Assembly: GCF_008632125.1 (NCBI RefSeq)
Contig: NZ_VWRN01000045.1
Location: forward strand, 310,001-374,000
Direction of reading: 5' to 3'
Source: Cupriavidus cauae
GTDB taxonomy: Bacteria > Pseudomonadota > Gammaproteobacteria > Burkholderiales > Burkholderiaceae
Length of the DNA: 64,000 bases
A program made the position numbers and the translations under genes. The notes below the pieces were generated by a model that was not told the origin of the DNA, made no database searches, and saw only the letters and a list, made by a program, of their open reading frames with translations. How positions within the stretch are numbered: the first letter of the stretch is position 1; every line of letters begins with the position of its first letter. Shown one piece after another: positions 34,507 through 43,093 of this stretch.

Positions 34507-35489
34507 GCCGCGACCGTGGGGCGGGGACGGTGCCCGCCAGCATCCTGGCCGAGGCGGCCAACTGGATGGTACGCATTCAGTCGGATCCGCACGACGCCGC
34601 GCAACTGGCCGAACTGCACGCCTGGTGCGCGCGCAGTCCCGCGCATGCCCGGGCCTGGCACCAGGCGCAGCAGGTGCTCGGCACGTTCGACAGCGTGCCG
34701 GCCGCGTTGCGGCGCACGGCGTTGGCGGGACTCGCGCGCGAACAGCGGCGCCGGGCCACCCGCAAGCTCGCCCTGATGCTGGTGGGCGCCCCGGCCGCCT
34801 GCCTGGCCTGGCGCTTCGCCCCGTGGGAGGCGATGACCGCCGGCATCCGTACGGCAGTCGGCGAAACCCGCGAGGTACGGCTGGCCGATGGCACGCGGGT
34901 CACGCTGGACACGGACAGCGCGATCGACGTGTCCTATTCCGACAGCACGCGCCTGATCAAGCTGCGGGCGGGCCGCATCCTGATCGACACCGAGCCGGAC
35001 CCGGCCGCCGTGCCCCGGCCCTTCGTCGTCGAGACGCCGGACGGCGTGCTGCGCGCGCTCGGGACGCGCTTCGTCGTTCGCCGGCAGTCCGACGCCAGCC
35101 ACGTGGAGGTCTACCAGGGAGCGGTGGAGGTTCGGCTGCGCCGCGACGGCGCGCCGCTGCGGGTGGGCAGCGGGCAATGGCTGCGCTTCGGCGCCGGGGA
35201 GACGGCATCCGGCGCCGCGCTCGACGGCCTGGGTGCGGCGTGGGCGCACGGCATGCTGGCCGCGCGCAATCTGCGGCTGGAGGCGCTGGCCGAGGAACTG
35301 GCGCGCTATCGCCCCGGCATCGTGCGCTGCGATCCGGCCATCGCCGACCTGCGCGTGACCGGGGCCTTCCCCTTGCGGGACACGGACCGCAGCCTGGACC
35401 TGCTGGCCGAGACGCTGGGCATCCGGGTGCGCCGGTGGACCCGCTACTGGGTCATGCTCGAGCCCGGCGACGCCGGCTCCTCGCGATAG
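34503..35489 (+). CDS. FecR-like anti-sigma/sigma regulator
   Basis: A 328-residue FecR-family protein: an N-terminal cytoplasmic domain (DUF4880-like, AANWMVRIQSDP, through WHQAQQ), one TM segment at about 90-108 (LALMLVGAPAACLAW), and a periplasmic FecR domain (TAVGETREVRLADGTRVTLDTDSA split here) ending in an STN-like tail. It relays ligand binding at the TonB receptor to the FecI-like sigma factor. It overlaps the sigma gene by four bases. Confidence 0.9.
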   Translation: MSRDRGAGTVPASILAEAANWMVRIQSDPHDAAQLAELHAWCARSPAHARAWHQAQQVLGTFDSVPAALRRTALAGLAREQRRRATRKLALMLVGAPAACLAWRFAPWEAMTAGIRTAVGETREVRLADGTRVTLDTDSAIDVSYSDSTRLIKLRAGRILIDTEPDPAAVPRPFVVETPDGVLRALGTRFVVRRQSDASHVEVYQGAVEVRLRRDGAPLRVGSGQWLRFGAGETASGAALDGLGAAWAHGMLAARNLRLEALAEELARYRPGIVRCDPAIADLRVTGAFPLRDTDRSLDLLAETLGIRVRRWTRYWVMLEPGDAGSSR

Positions 35490-35524
35490 TACATAGGCCC
35501 GGGGCGAGCCAGCCGGCCCGCCTT

Positions 35525-35613
35525 CATGCGCCGCCAGCCCGGCTCATGCGCCGCAGGCACGGCGCATGCGCCGCGGGCACGGCTCATGCGCCGCCAGCCC
35601 GCTTCATGCGTTC
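35525..35613. repeat. 20-bp x 4.5 tandem array in the leader of the TonB receptor gene
   Basis: Copies start at 35525, 35545, 35565 and 35585, with a partial one at 35605. The consensus is CATGCGCCGCMRGCMCGGCT. Each copy has a self-complementary CATGCG/GCGCATGC flavour. It lies within the 253-bp fecR-receptor gap, upstream of the receptor start. Confidence 0.88.
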
Positions 35614-35742
35614 CCGGCCCCCCCTTGCGCTCGCTGCACGTGGCCCCTTTTTTCCTCTCGCCCGGTGTACCTGTTGTAGGCCGGTCCCGCCCCAGCGGGC
35701 ACCGGTCCGATCGTCGACTGGTCACTGGTGTCGGAAAGGAAC

Positions 35743-38196
35743 ATGTTCGTGGCAATCTCCTGCAATTCCCGGTTTTATCCCAAGCACGGCGTGCTGACGC
35801 GGGCGCTGTCCCGTGCCCTGTCCGGCACCGCATTGAGCCTGTGCGCCACGCTGGCCGTGCCGGACGCCGCGCTGGCCCAGGCCGCTGCCCCGGGCGGCGC
35901 GTCTTCCGCGCGCAGCTACGCGATTCCGCCCGGACCGCTTGGCGATACGCTGGCGCGCTTCTCCATCGAGGCCGGCGTCCCGCTGTCGTTCCCGTCGGGG
36001 CTGGTGGCGGGGCTGCGCAGCGAAGGCCTGAACGGCGCCTATGACGTCCAGGCGGGTTTCGCGCGGCTGCTGCAGGGAACGGGCCTCGAGCTGGCCGCGA
36101 CCGGCAGCGGGGCGTACACGCTGCGCCGGCGCCAGGCAGCGCCGGCGGCGGAGGTCGAGCTCCAGCCCGTCACGGTCACCGCCTCCGCCACGGCGGAGCG
36201 CGTTGCGCCCGCTTACCCGGGCGGCCAGGTCGCGACCGGCGGCGGCCTGGGCCTGCTGGGTAATCGCGACATCATGGACACGCCGTTCAGCCTGACGGCG
36301 TACACGCAGGAGCTGATCCAGGCGCAGCAGGCCAGCAGCATCGCCGATGTCGTCAACAACGATGCCTCGGTGCGCAACGTGAACCCGCGCGCCGGGCGCT
36401 TCGACCAGTTCTCGATCCGCGGCTTCCCGGTGCTGAACAGCGACATCGCGCTCAACGGCCTCTATGGCGTGCTGCCCACCTATGCGGTGGCGGTGGAAGC
36501 GGCCGAGCGCATCGAGATCCTGAAGGGACCGAGCGCCTTGCTCAACGGCATGGCCCCCAGCGGCGCGGTGGGCGGCGCCATCAACGTGGTGTCCAAGCGC
36601 GCGCCGGCAGAGGCGGTGAATCAGTTCACGCTGGGCTACGCATCGGACTCGACCTTCGGCGGACATGCCGACGTGGCGCGCCGCTTTGGCGAGCGGCAGG
36701 AGTTCGGCGTGCGCTTCAACGCCGCGTACAAGAACGGCGACACCTCGGTCGATCCGCAGTCGCTGGAGCGCAGCCTGGCAACGCTCGGGCTGGACTACCG
36801 TGGCACGCGGCTGCGCCTGTCGGCCGATTTCGGCTATCAGCAGCAGAATGGCGACGCGCCGCAGGAGCGGGTGACCGCGGCGGCGGGCGTGCCGCTGCCC
36901 GATGCCTCGCGCATTCACCGCAACTATGCCCAGCCCTGGACCTTCGCCGACACGCGCGACAGCTACGTGGCGCTGCGCGGCGAGTACGACGTGAGCGACG
37001 ACCTCGAGGTGTATGGCGCCTTCGGTGCCCGCCGCGGGCGCTACGAGTTCCTGCGCATGGCGGTCGCCGCGCGCGACGCCGCCGGCAACTTTGCCAGCGC
37101 GCCGTTCCGTTTCCTGCGCGAGGAAGACGCGTACACCGGCGAGATCGGTGCCCGCGCGCGCTTCGCCACCGGACCGCTGCGCCACCAGCTGAACGTGAGC
37201 GCCTCGGTGTTTCATCTCGAGGCCGGCAATCTGCGGCAGAACTTCGGCACGATCCGCTCGAACCTGTACAACCCGGTCGTGGCGCCGCGGCCGTCCTTCG
37301 CGGGCCTGAGTTCGGATGTACCCAAGGCGGAAGAGACCGAGCTTTCCAGCCTGGCGCTGGCCGACACGATTTCCGCGCTGGACGAACGGATCCAGCTGAC
37401 GCTGGGCGCGCGCCTGCAGCGCGTCCAGTCCGATTCGTTCGACGCCACCGGGCAGGTCACCAGCCACTATGACGAACGTGCCGTCACGCCGGCGGTGGCG
37501 CTGGTGGTCCGGCCCTGGAAGCAGGTCTCGTTCTACGGCAACTACATCGAGGGCCTGAGCCAGGGGCCCACGGCGCCCAGTACCGCGGCCAACGCCGAAC
37601 AGATGTTTGCGCCGATCAAGTCCAGGCAACTGGAGGCGGGCGTCAAGGTGGATTTCGGCAGCATCGCGACCACGCTCAGTGCGTTCCGCATCGAGCAGCC
37701 CACCGGCTTGACGGACCCGGCCACCAATGTCTTTTCGGTCGCCGGGAAGCAACGCAATACCGGCCTGGAGTGGAATGTGTTCGGCGAACCGGTGCAGGGC
37801 GTGCGGGTGCTGGCCGGCGCGATGTATCTGAACGGCCGGCTCAGGGAAACGGCGGAACCGGCCAACAACGGCAACGTCGCCCCGGGCACGCCGCGCTACA
37901 ACCTGAACGCGGGCGTGGAGTGGGACACGCCCTTCCTGGCGGGGCTGACGCTGTCGGCGCGCGTACTGCGCTCGACGTCGCAGTATCTCGACGCCGCGAA
38001 CCGGCAGCGGATACCGGCCTGGACGCGGACCGACATCGGCGCCCGCTATACGCTGAAGGCAGCCGGCAAGCGCGTGACCGTGCGCGCCGCGGTGGAAAAC
38101 CTGTTCGACAAGTCCTATTGGGCCTCCGCCTCGGCCAATGGCCTGACGCTCGCCACTCCGCGCACCTTCCTGGTCTCGACGACGATCGATTTCTGA
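35743..38196 (+). CDS. TonB-dependent siderophore receptor with signalling (STN) domain
   Basis: An 817-residue outer membrane receptor. After the signal peptide (cleavage near ALAQ-AA) comes a secretin/TonB N-terminal signalling domain (YAIPPGPLGDTLARFS, about 60-135), the TonB box region (VTVTASAT), a plug domain (about 160-265, with LKGPSALLNG) and a 22-strand barrel ending in Phe. STN domains are found in receptors that talk to FecR-type regulators. The ATG at 35743 has AAGGA just upstream; an in-frame GTG at 35728 does not. The gene likely imports a ferric siderophore, of unknown type, in the FoxA/FiuA-like group. Confidence 0.92.
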   Translation: MFVAISCNSRFYPKHGVLTRALSRALSGTALSLCATLAVPDAALAQAAAPGGASSARSYAIPPGPLGDTLARFSIEAGVPLSFPSGLVAGLRSEGLNGAYDVQAGFARLLQGTGLELAATGSGAYTLRRRQAAPAAEVELQPVTVTASATAERVAPAYPGGQVATGGGLGLLGNRDIMDTPFSLTAYTQELIQAQQASSIADVVNNDASVRNVNPRAGRFDQFSIRGFPVLNSDIALNGLYGVLPTYAVAVEAAERIEILKGPSALLNGMAPSGAVGGAINVVSKRAPAEAVNQFTLGYASDSTFGGHADVARRFGERQEFGVRFNAAYKNGDTSVDPQSLERSLATLGLDYRGTRLRLSADFGYQQQNGDAPQERVTAAAGVPLPDASRIHRNYAQPWTFADTRDSYVALRGEYDVSDDLEVYGAFGARRGRYEFLRMAVAARDAAGNFASAPFRFLREEDAYTGEIGARARFATGPLRHQLNVSASVFHLEAGNLRQNFGTIRSNLYNPVVAPRPSFAGLSSDVPKAEETELSSLALADTISALDERIQLTLGARLQRVQSDSFDATGQVTSHYDERAVTPAVALVVRPWKQVSFYGNYIEGLSQGPTAPSTAANAEQMFAPIKSRQLEAGVKVDFGSIATTLSAFRIEQPTGLTDPATNVFSVAGKQRNTGLEWNVFGEPVQGVRVLAGAMYLNGRLRETAEPANNGNVAPGTPRYNLNAGVEWDTPFLAGLTLSARVLRSTSQYLDAANRQRIPAWTRTDIGARYTLKAAGKRVTVRAAVENLFDKSYWASASANGLTLATPRTFLVSTTIDF

Positions 38197-38232
38197 GGCT
38201 GCCGCCGCGGTGGCACCTTCGCGGGCCCGCGC

Positions 38233-38901
38233 TCAGCGCCCCTTGAAGACCGGGTGCCTGGCGCAGGCCGACAGCACGATGCGCTCGGACTGCACCAGAT
38301 AGTCGTTCAGCGCCGCGGCACACTCGGCCAGCTTGCCCGACTCGAACAACTGCAGGATCTGCTGGTTCATCTCGACATAGGGCCCGTGCAGGAATTCGGG
38401 GTCCTGCAGCATGCCGAACGCCAGCCGCAGTTCGGCCAGCAGGTGGGAGAACATCACGTTCAGCCGCTCGCTGTCGGCCAGTTCCACGATCGCCATGTGG
38501 AACTCCATGTTGGCGGTGCCCGCGCCCTGCCAATCGCCGCTGTCGCGGCAACGCAATCCCGCTTCCACCGCCTGCCGCATGTGCTTTCTCGCCGGATGGC
38601 TGGGGTAGGCCTGCGCGATCGCCTGGCATTCGATCAGGCGGCGGACCCGGTAGATGTCGATGATCGCCGCGATGCTCGGAATGGCCACCGCCACGCCGCG
38701 GTTGGGCTCATGCTTGAGCAGACCCTCCTTGGTCAGCACGCGGAAGGTCTCGCGCAGCGTATTGCGCGAGATCTGCAGGCTTTCGCTGAGCGCGGCTTCG
38801 GACAGGCGCTGCCCGGGCGCGAAGTCGCCATGCAGGATGCGCTGGCGGATCTGCTCGGTGACCCGTTCGGCCAGGTTTCTTACGTCGGAACTGGTTGTCA
38901 T
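38233..38901 (-). CDS. GntR-family (FadR/FCD) transcriptional regulator
   Basis: A 222-residue regulator: winged HTH at about 8-75 (LAERVTEQIRQRILHGDF, SRNTLRETFRVLTKEG) and an all-helical FCD effector domain with His-type metal ligands (EFHMAIVELADS). The ATG at 38901 gives the usual family length. It is divergent from the MFS-pxpA-pxpBC operon. Two matching TTGTT[C/G]AACAA dyads in the shared upstream region are good candidate operators, suggesting autoregulation and control of the operon. Confidence 0.87.
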   Translation of the reverse strand: MTTSSDVRNLAERVTEQIRQRILHGDFAPGQRLSEAALSESLQISRNTLRETFRVLTKEGLLKHEPNRGVAVAIPSIAAIIDIYRVRRLIECQAIAQAYPSHPARKHMRQAVEAGLRCRDSGDWQGAGTANMEFHMAIVELADSERLNVMFSHLLAELRLAFGMLQDPEFLHGPYVEMNQQILQLFESGKLAECAAALNDYLVQSERIVLSACARHPVFKGR

Positions 38902-38988
38902 GTCGGCTGCAAGGGGAACGGGACTTCGGCCCGGCATCGGTCGGCCCGGTATCAGCCGTGTCCCGTATCGCGGGATGTTACCCCAGCT

Positions 38989-38999
38989 TTGTTCAACAA
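38989..38999. promoter_or_regulatory. GntR operator candidate O1
   Basis: TTGTT-C-AACAA, an odd palindrome 88 bp upstream of the gntR start. It shares the core TTGTTSAACAA with O2, 85 bp to the right (centre to centre). The 371-bp divergent region 38902-39272 holds no gene that I can support. Confidence 0.6.
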
Positions 39000-39071
39000 C
39001 CTGCGCCAGATTGGTGCGACTTGGCTCGGCCATGCAGGCCTAGGTGTATACCAGAATCGATCCGAACGAAT

Positions 39072-39086
39072 GATTGTTGAACAATC
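39072..39086. promoter_or_regulatory. GntR operator candidate O2
   Basis: GATTGTT-G-AACAATC, a perfect 15-bp odd palindrome, 186 bp upstream of the MFS gene start. The form matches FadR/GntR-type operators. Confidence 0.65.
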
Positions 39087-39272
39087 CATCCACGGTGGTT
39101 GAGTCAATGCGTGCAGATACATCAACATGGCACGTGCCTTGCCAAACAGCGCTGCGGTGGAGGGGCGGCTGTCTGGCGGTCCCGCTCACTGCCTCGACGT
39201 CGTCGCCGCGGCGTCATCAAACCGCGCGACGAGCATCCCCACGTTTTGCCGTTATCCCGAGTGAGCGCAACC

Positions 39273-40520
39273 ATGTGGCTTAAAGAAACATCGCAGGAAG
39301 AGCGCAAGACGCTCTTTGCCGCCTTCGTCGGCTATGGGGTCGATGCCTTCGACTACATGATCTACACCTTCATGATCCCCACGTTCATCCTGGTATGGGG
39401 CATGACCAAGGCCGAGGCCGGCTATATCGCGACGGGCGCGCTGATCAGCTCCGCGATCGGCGGCTGGCTGGCCGGCATCCTGGCCGACAAGTACGGCCGC
39501 GTGCGCGTGCTGCAGCTGACCGTGCTGTGGTTCAGCTTCTTCACGTTCCTCAGCGGCTTCACGCAGTCGCCCGAGCAGCTGTTCGTGACGCGCATGCTGC
39601 AGGGGCTCGGCTTTGGCGGCGAATGGTCGGTCGGCTCCGTGCTGATCGCCGAAATGATCCGCGCCCGCCATCGCGGCAAGGCCGTCGGACTGGTACAGAG
39701 CAGCTGGGCGGTGGGCTGGGGCCTGTCGGCCATTGCCTTCTGGGCGGTCTACGCGGTGTTCGAGCAGCAATACGCGTGGCGCGTGCTGTTCTGGATCGGC
39801 GTGCTGCCGGCGGTCTTCATCCTCTATATCCGCCGCAACATCAGCGAGCCCAAGGTGTATCGGGAGACCCAGGCCAAGCTCGCCGTCACCGGGCAGAGCA
39901 ACAACTTCATGCTGATCTTCAAGCCGGGGGTGCTGCGCGTGACCGTGCTGGCGAGCCTGCTGGCAACCGGCATGCAAGGCGCCTACTACTCGGTGACGAC
40001 CTGGCTGCCGACCTACCTGAAGATGGAGCGCAACCTGTCGGTGCTGAACACCAGCGGGTACCTGATGGTGCTGATCGCCGGCTCGTTCGCCGGTTACCTG
40101 ACCAGCGCCTGGCTGTCCGACCACCTGGGTCGCCGGCGCTGCTTCATGCTGTTCGCCGTAAGCGCGGCGATCCTGGTGATCTGCTACACGCAGCTGCCCA
40201 TCACCGACGCCGCGATGCTGGTGCTCGGTTTCCCGCTGGGCTTCTTCCTGTCGGGCATCTTCTCCGGCATGGGCGCTTACCTGACCGAGCTGTATCCGAG
40301 CCATATCCGCGGCTCGGGACAAGGCTTCTGCTACAACTTCGGGCGCGCGGTCGGTTCGGTATTCCCGGCGATGATCGGGCATATGGGCGCGACGATGTCG
40401 CTGGGCGTCGCCATCGGCTATCTCGCCGCCGGCGCCTATGGGCTGGTCGTCGTCGCCTGCCTGCTGCTGCCGGAAACGCGCGGACGCGAACTGCTGGGCG
40501 AAGCCGAGCCCGCGCATTGA
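39273..40520 (+). CDS. MFS carboxylate:proton symporter-type transporter
   Basis: A 415-residue MFS protein with 12 predicted helices. The loop 2-3 motif is [13 protein letters not shown] and the second half has SDHLGRRRC and [15 protein letters not shown], typical of the metabolite:H+ symporter/sialate-lactate carrier branch. It is the first gene of the operon that continues with pxpA (11-bp gap), so it probably imports 5-oxoproline or a related acid; the substrate is inferred from context. The longer in-frame start (39099) would pass through non-family sequence and is not used. Confidence 0.85.
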   Translation: MWLKETSQEERKTLFAAFVGYGVDAFDYMIYTFMIPTFILVWGMTKAEAGYIATGALISSAIGGWLAGILADKYGRVRVLQLTVLWFSFFTFLSGFTQSPEQLFVTRMLQGLGFGGEWSVGSVLIAEMIRARHRGKAVGLVQSSWAVGWGLSAIAFWAVYAVFEQQYAWRVLFWIGVLPAVFILYIRRNISEPKVYRETQAKLAVTGQSNNFMLIFKPGVLRVTVLASLLATGMQGAYYSVTTWLPTYLKMERNLSVLNTSGYLMVLIAGSFAGYLTSAWLSDHLGRRRCFMLFAVSAAILVICYTQLPITDAAMLVLGFPLGFFLSGIFSGMGAYLTELYPSHIRGSGQGFCYNFGRAVGSVFPAMIGHMGATMSLGVAIGYLAAGAYGLVVVACLLLPETRGRELLGEAEPAH

Positions 40521-40531
40521 GGTCCGGCGCC

Positions 40532-41287
40532 ATGCAAATCGATCTGAACAGCGATCTGGGCGAGAGCTTTGGCGCCTGGCGCATGGGCAACGATGCCGCC
40601 ATGCTGGACATCGTCAGCAGCGCCAACGTGGCCTGCGGCTTCCACGCGGGCGATCCGGCCGGCATCCTGCGGACGCTGAAGGCCGCGAAGGCGCGCGGCG
40701 TCGCGGTGGGGGCCCACGTTTCGTATCCGGACCTGCAGGGCTTCGGCCGCCGCAACATGGATGTCGCCAGCGAGGACCTGATCGCCGACGTCCTTTACCA
40801 GATCAGCGCGCTGGCGGGGATGGCGGCGACGGTCGGCACCGCGGTGCGCTACGTCAAGCCGCATGGCGCGCTGTACAACACCATCGCGAGCGACGAGCGC
40901 CAGGCACGCGACGTGATCACCGCGATCTGCAAGTTCAATCCCGAACTGGCGCTGGTTGCGCTGGCCGGCTCGCCGCTGGTGGGCTGGGCGCGGGATGCGG
41001 GCCTGCGTGTCATTGCCGAGGCCTTCGCCGATCGCGCCTACACGCCGCAGGGCACGCTGGTATCGCGCCGCGAACCGGGCGCGGTGCTGCACGACGCCGA
41101 CGAGGTCGCACAACGGATGTTGCGGCTCGTGCGGGAAGGCACGGTGGTCGCCATCGATGGCAGCGTGGCGCGCGTCGAAGCGCAATCGATCTGCGTGCAT
41201 GGCGACAGCGCGGGCGCGCTGGAGATGGCGCGCGCCGTGCGCGGCGCGCTCGAGCGCGACGGCGTCAAGGTGTCTGCGTTCGCCTGA
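40532..41287 (+). CDS. pxpA: PxpA (LamB/YcsF family), 5-oxoprolinase subunit A
   Basis: A 251-residue LamB/YcsF protein with the N-terminal signature [14 protein letters not shown] and the motifs [18 protein letters not shown] and [11 protein letters not shown]. PxpA with PxpB and PxpC forms the prokaryotic ATP-dependent 5-oxoprolinase, converting 5-oxoproline to glutamate. It is immediately followed by a fused PxpB-PxpC gene, which supports the call. A biotin carboxylase/BCCP gene closes the operon. Confidence 0.93.
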   Translation: MQIDLNSDLGESFGAWRMGNDAAMLDIVSSANVACGFHAGDPAGILRTLKAAKARGVAVGAHVSYPDLQGFGRRNMDVASEDLIADVLYQISALAGMAATVGTAVRYVKPHGALYNTIASDERQARDVITAICKFNPELALVALAGSPLVGWARDAGLRVIAEAFADRAYTPQGTLVSRREPGAVLHDADEVAQRMLRLVREGTVVAIDGSVARVEAQSICVHGDSAGALEMARAVRGALERDGVKVSAFA

Positions 41288-41314
41288 GTCAGAAGGCCCG
41301 ATCTGGAGCTTGTT

Positions 41315-43006
41315 TTGCGTTTCCTGCCCGTTTCCTCGAATGCGCTGCTGGTCGAGCTGGCCGACCTGGACCAGACGCTGGCCCTGCTGGCCTCGCTGCA
41401 GCGCGACCCGCTTCACGGCGTGGCGGAGCTGGTGCCCGCCGCGCGCACGATTCTCGTGCACTACCGCCCGTGGGCGACCAGCGCAGGCGCGCTTGTCCGC
41501 GCCATCGCCGCGCGCGACCTGTCGCAGCGGGTCGAACGCAGCCATACGCTGATCGAGATTCCGGTTCGCTATGACGGCGAGGACCTGGCCGAGGTCGCCG
41601 AGCTGCTCGGCATCACGCCCGACGAAGTCGTGCGCCGCCACACCGGCAGCGAATACACGGTGGCCTTCACCGGCTTCGCGCCCGGCTTTGCCTACCTCAG
41701 CGGCGGCCATCCGTCGCTGGACGTGCCGCGCCGCCGTACGCCGCGCACGCGCATTCCCGCCGGCGCGGTGGGTCTGGCCGGCACCTTCAGCGGCGTGTAT
41801 CCGAAGGCAAGCCCCGGCGGCTGGCAGATCATCGGCACGACGCCAGTGGCGATGTGGGATCTCGGCCGCGAGCCTCCGGCGCTGCTGCAGCCCGGATTTC
41901 GCGTGCGCTTCGTCGATATGGCGACGCTGGAAGATGCGGCGGACAGAGCGGCGGACACAGCGGCGGACACAGCGGCGGACACAGCGGCGTACATGGCGGC
42001 GTACATGGCGACGGCGCGCGTGGACGCGCCTGTGCCCGACGCCGGGACTGCGGCTGCGCTGCGCAAGGAGCAGGGCAGTGCGGCGTGCGCCGCGGCCCTG
42101 AAGGTCACGGGCACCGGATTGCAGACCGTATTCCAGGACCTGGGCCGCCACGGCCAGGCCGGGCAGGGCGTATCGGCCTCTGGCGCGCTTGACCAGGCGG
42201 CGCTGCGGATGGCGAACCGCCTCGTCGGCAATCGCAGCGACAGCGCCGCGCTCGAAACCGTCGGCGGCGGCCTGCAACTGCAGAGCGACGGCGATACCGT
42301 GCTGGCCGTCACCGGCGCCGACGCACCGCTGACCGTGCGCACCACCGATGGCCGCCAATGGCGCGTGCCGACGCATCAGGCGGTGGCCCTGGCCGATGGC
42401 GACACGCTGAGCATCGGCCAGCCGTTCGCCGGCGCCCGCTGCTATGTGGCGGCACGTGGCGGCTTTGCCGTGGCGCCGGTACTGGGCAGCTGCGCGACCG
42501 ACACGCTGGCCGGCATCGGGCCCGCGCCGTTGTCGGTGGGCGACGTGCTTGGCGTCTTGCCTGCGCCGGCCGGTGCAGTGGTTGGCATGCCCGAGCAGCC
42601 CGCCACCGATCTGCCCACGATCGAGCAAGACGTCGTGCTCGACGTGGTGCTGGGCCCGCGCACCGACTGGTTCACTCCCGAGTCGGTCGCGCGGCTGGCC
42701 GCGCAACGCTGGCAGGTCACGCCGCAGTCCAACCGCGTGGGCCTGCGGCTGGCGGGCGAGGCGCCGCTGGAACGCGCCATCACCGGCGAGCTGCCCAGCG
42801 AAGGCACCGCGCTGGGGGCGCTGCAGGTGCCGCCCAGCGGCCAGCCGATCCTGTTCCTCGCCGACCATCCGCTGACCGGCGGCTATCCGGTGATCGGCGC
42901 CGTGGCGCCTCACCATCTGGATCGCGCCGGCCAGATTCCGGTCGGGGCGTGGCTGCGATTCAATCCGATCGGCCCCTTCGAAGAACTGCAACCGTCCGCC
43001 GGCTGA
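41315..43006 (+). CDS. PxpB-PxpC fusion (5-oxoprolinase subunits B and C; AHS1-AHS2)
   Basis: A 563-residue fusion. Residues about 1-210 are PxpB/KipI-like (AHS1; GFAPGFAYLSGG, RIPAGAVGLAG). Residues about 265-555 are PxpC/KipA-like (AHS2; QDLGRHGQAGQGVSASGALD, QSNRVGLRL, GYPVIG). Most organisms encode them separately. The linker (about 205-230) has an AADT tetrapeptide repeat encoded by 12-bp direct repeats (41939-41998). The start is a TTG with GGAG seven bases upstream. AHS1-AHS2 also forms the carboxyltransferase part of urea carboxylase, which matters because a biotin carboxylase follows. Confidence 0.9.
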   Translation: MRFLPVSSNALLVELADLDQTLALLASLQRDPLHGVAELVPAARTILVHYRPWATSAGALVRAIAARDLSQRVERSHTLIEIPVRYDGEDLAEVAELLGITPDEVVRRHTGSEYTVAFTGFAPGFAYLSGGHPSLDVPRRRTPRTRIPAGAVGLAGTFSGVYPKASPGGWQIIGTTPVAMWDLGREPPALLQPGFRVRFVDMATLEDAADRAADTAADTAADTAAYMAAYMATARVDAPVPDAGTAAALRKEQGSAACAAALKVTGTGLQTVFQDLGRHGQAGQGVSASGALDQAALRMANRLVGNRSDSAALETVGGGLQLQSDGDTVLAVTGADAPLTVRTTDGRQWRVPTHQAVALADGDTLSIGQPFAGARCYVAARGGFAVAPVLGSCATDTLAGIGPAPLSVGDVLGVLPAPAGAVVGMPEQPATDLPTIEQDVVLDVVLGPRTDWFTPESVARLAAQRWQVTPQSNRVGLRLAGEAPLERAITGELPSEGTALGALQVPPSGQPILFLADHPLTGGYPVIGAVAPHHLDRAGQIPVGAWLRFNPIGPFEELQPSAG

Positions 43007-43020
43007 GCGGGCGCTCTTTT

Positions 43021-43092
43021 ACCGAGACCCGCACCGAGATTCGTACCGAGACCCGTACCGAGATTCGCACCCAGACCCGCACCGAGATTCGC
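43021..43092 (+). repeat. 24-bp x 3 tandem array directly before the biotin carboxylase start
   Basis: ACCGAGACCCGC-ACCGAGATTCGY-type 24-mers (two 12-bp halves) occur three times and end one base before the ATG at 43094. They replace a normal Shine-Dalgarno region; the nearest GAG is seven bases upstream. Confidence 0.88.
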
Positions 43093-43093
43093 G

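Noticed and set aside
35728..35742. GTG start of the TonB receptor
   Set aside because: The ATG at 35743 has AAGGA just before it, while the GTG has no ribosome site and would only add five residues to the signal peptide.
41315..41317. A later ATG as the PxpBC start
   Set aside because: The TTG at 41315 has a well-spaced GGAG and the sequence directly after it (MRFLPVSSNALLVEL) is the normal beginning of the PxpB family.
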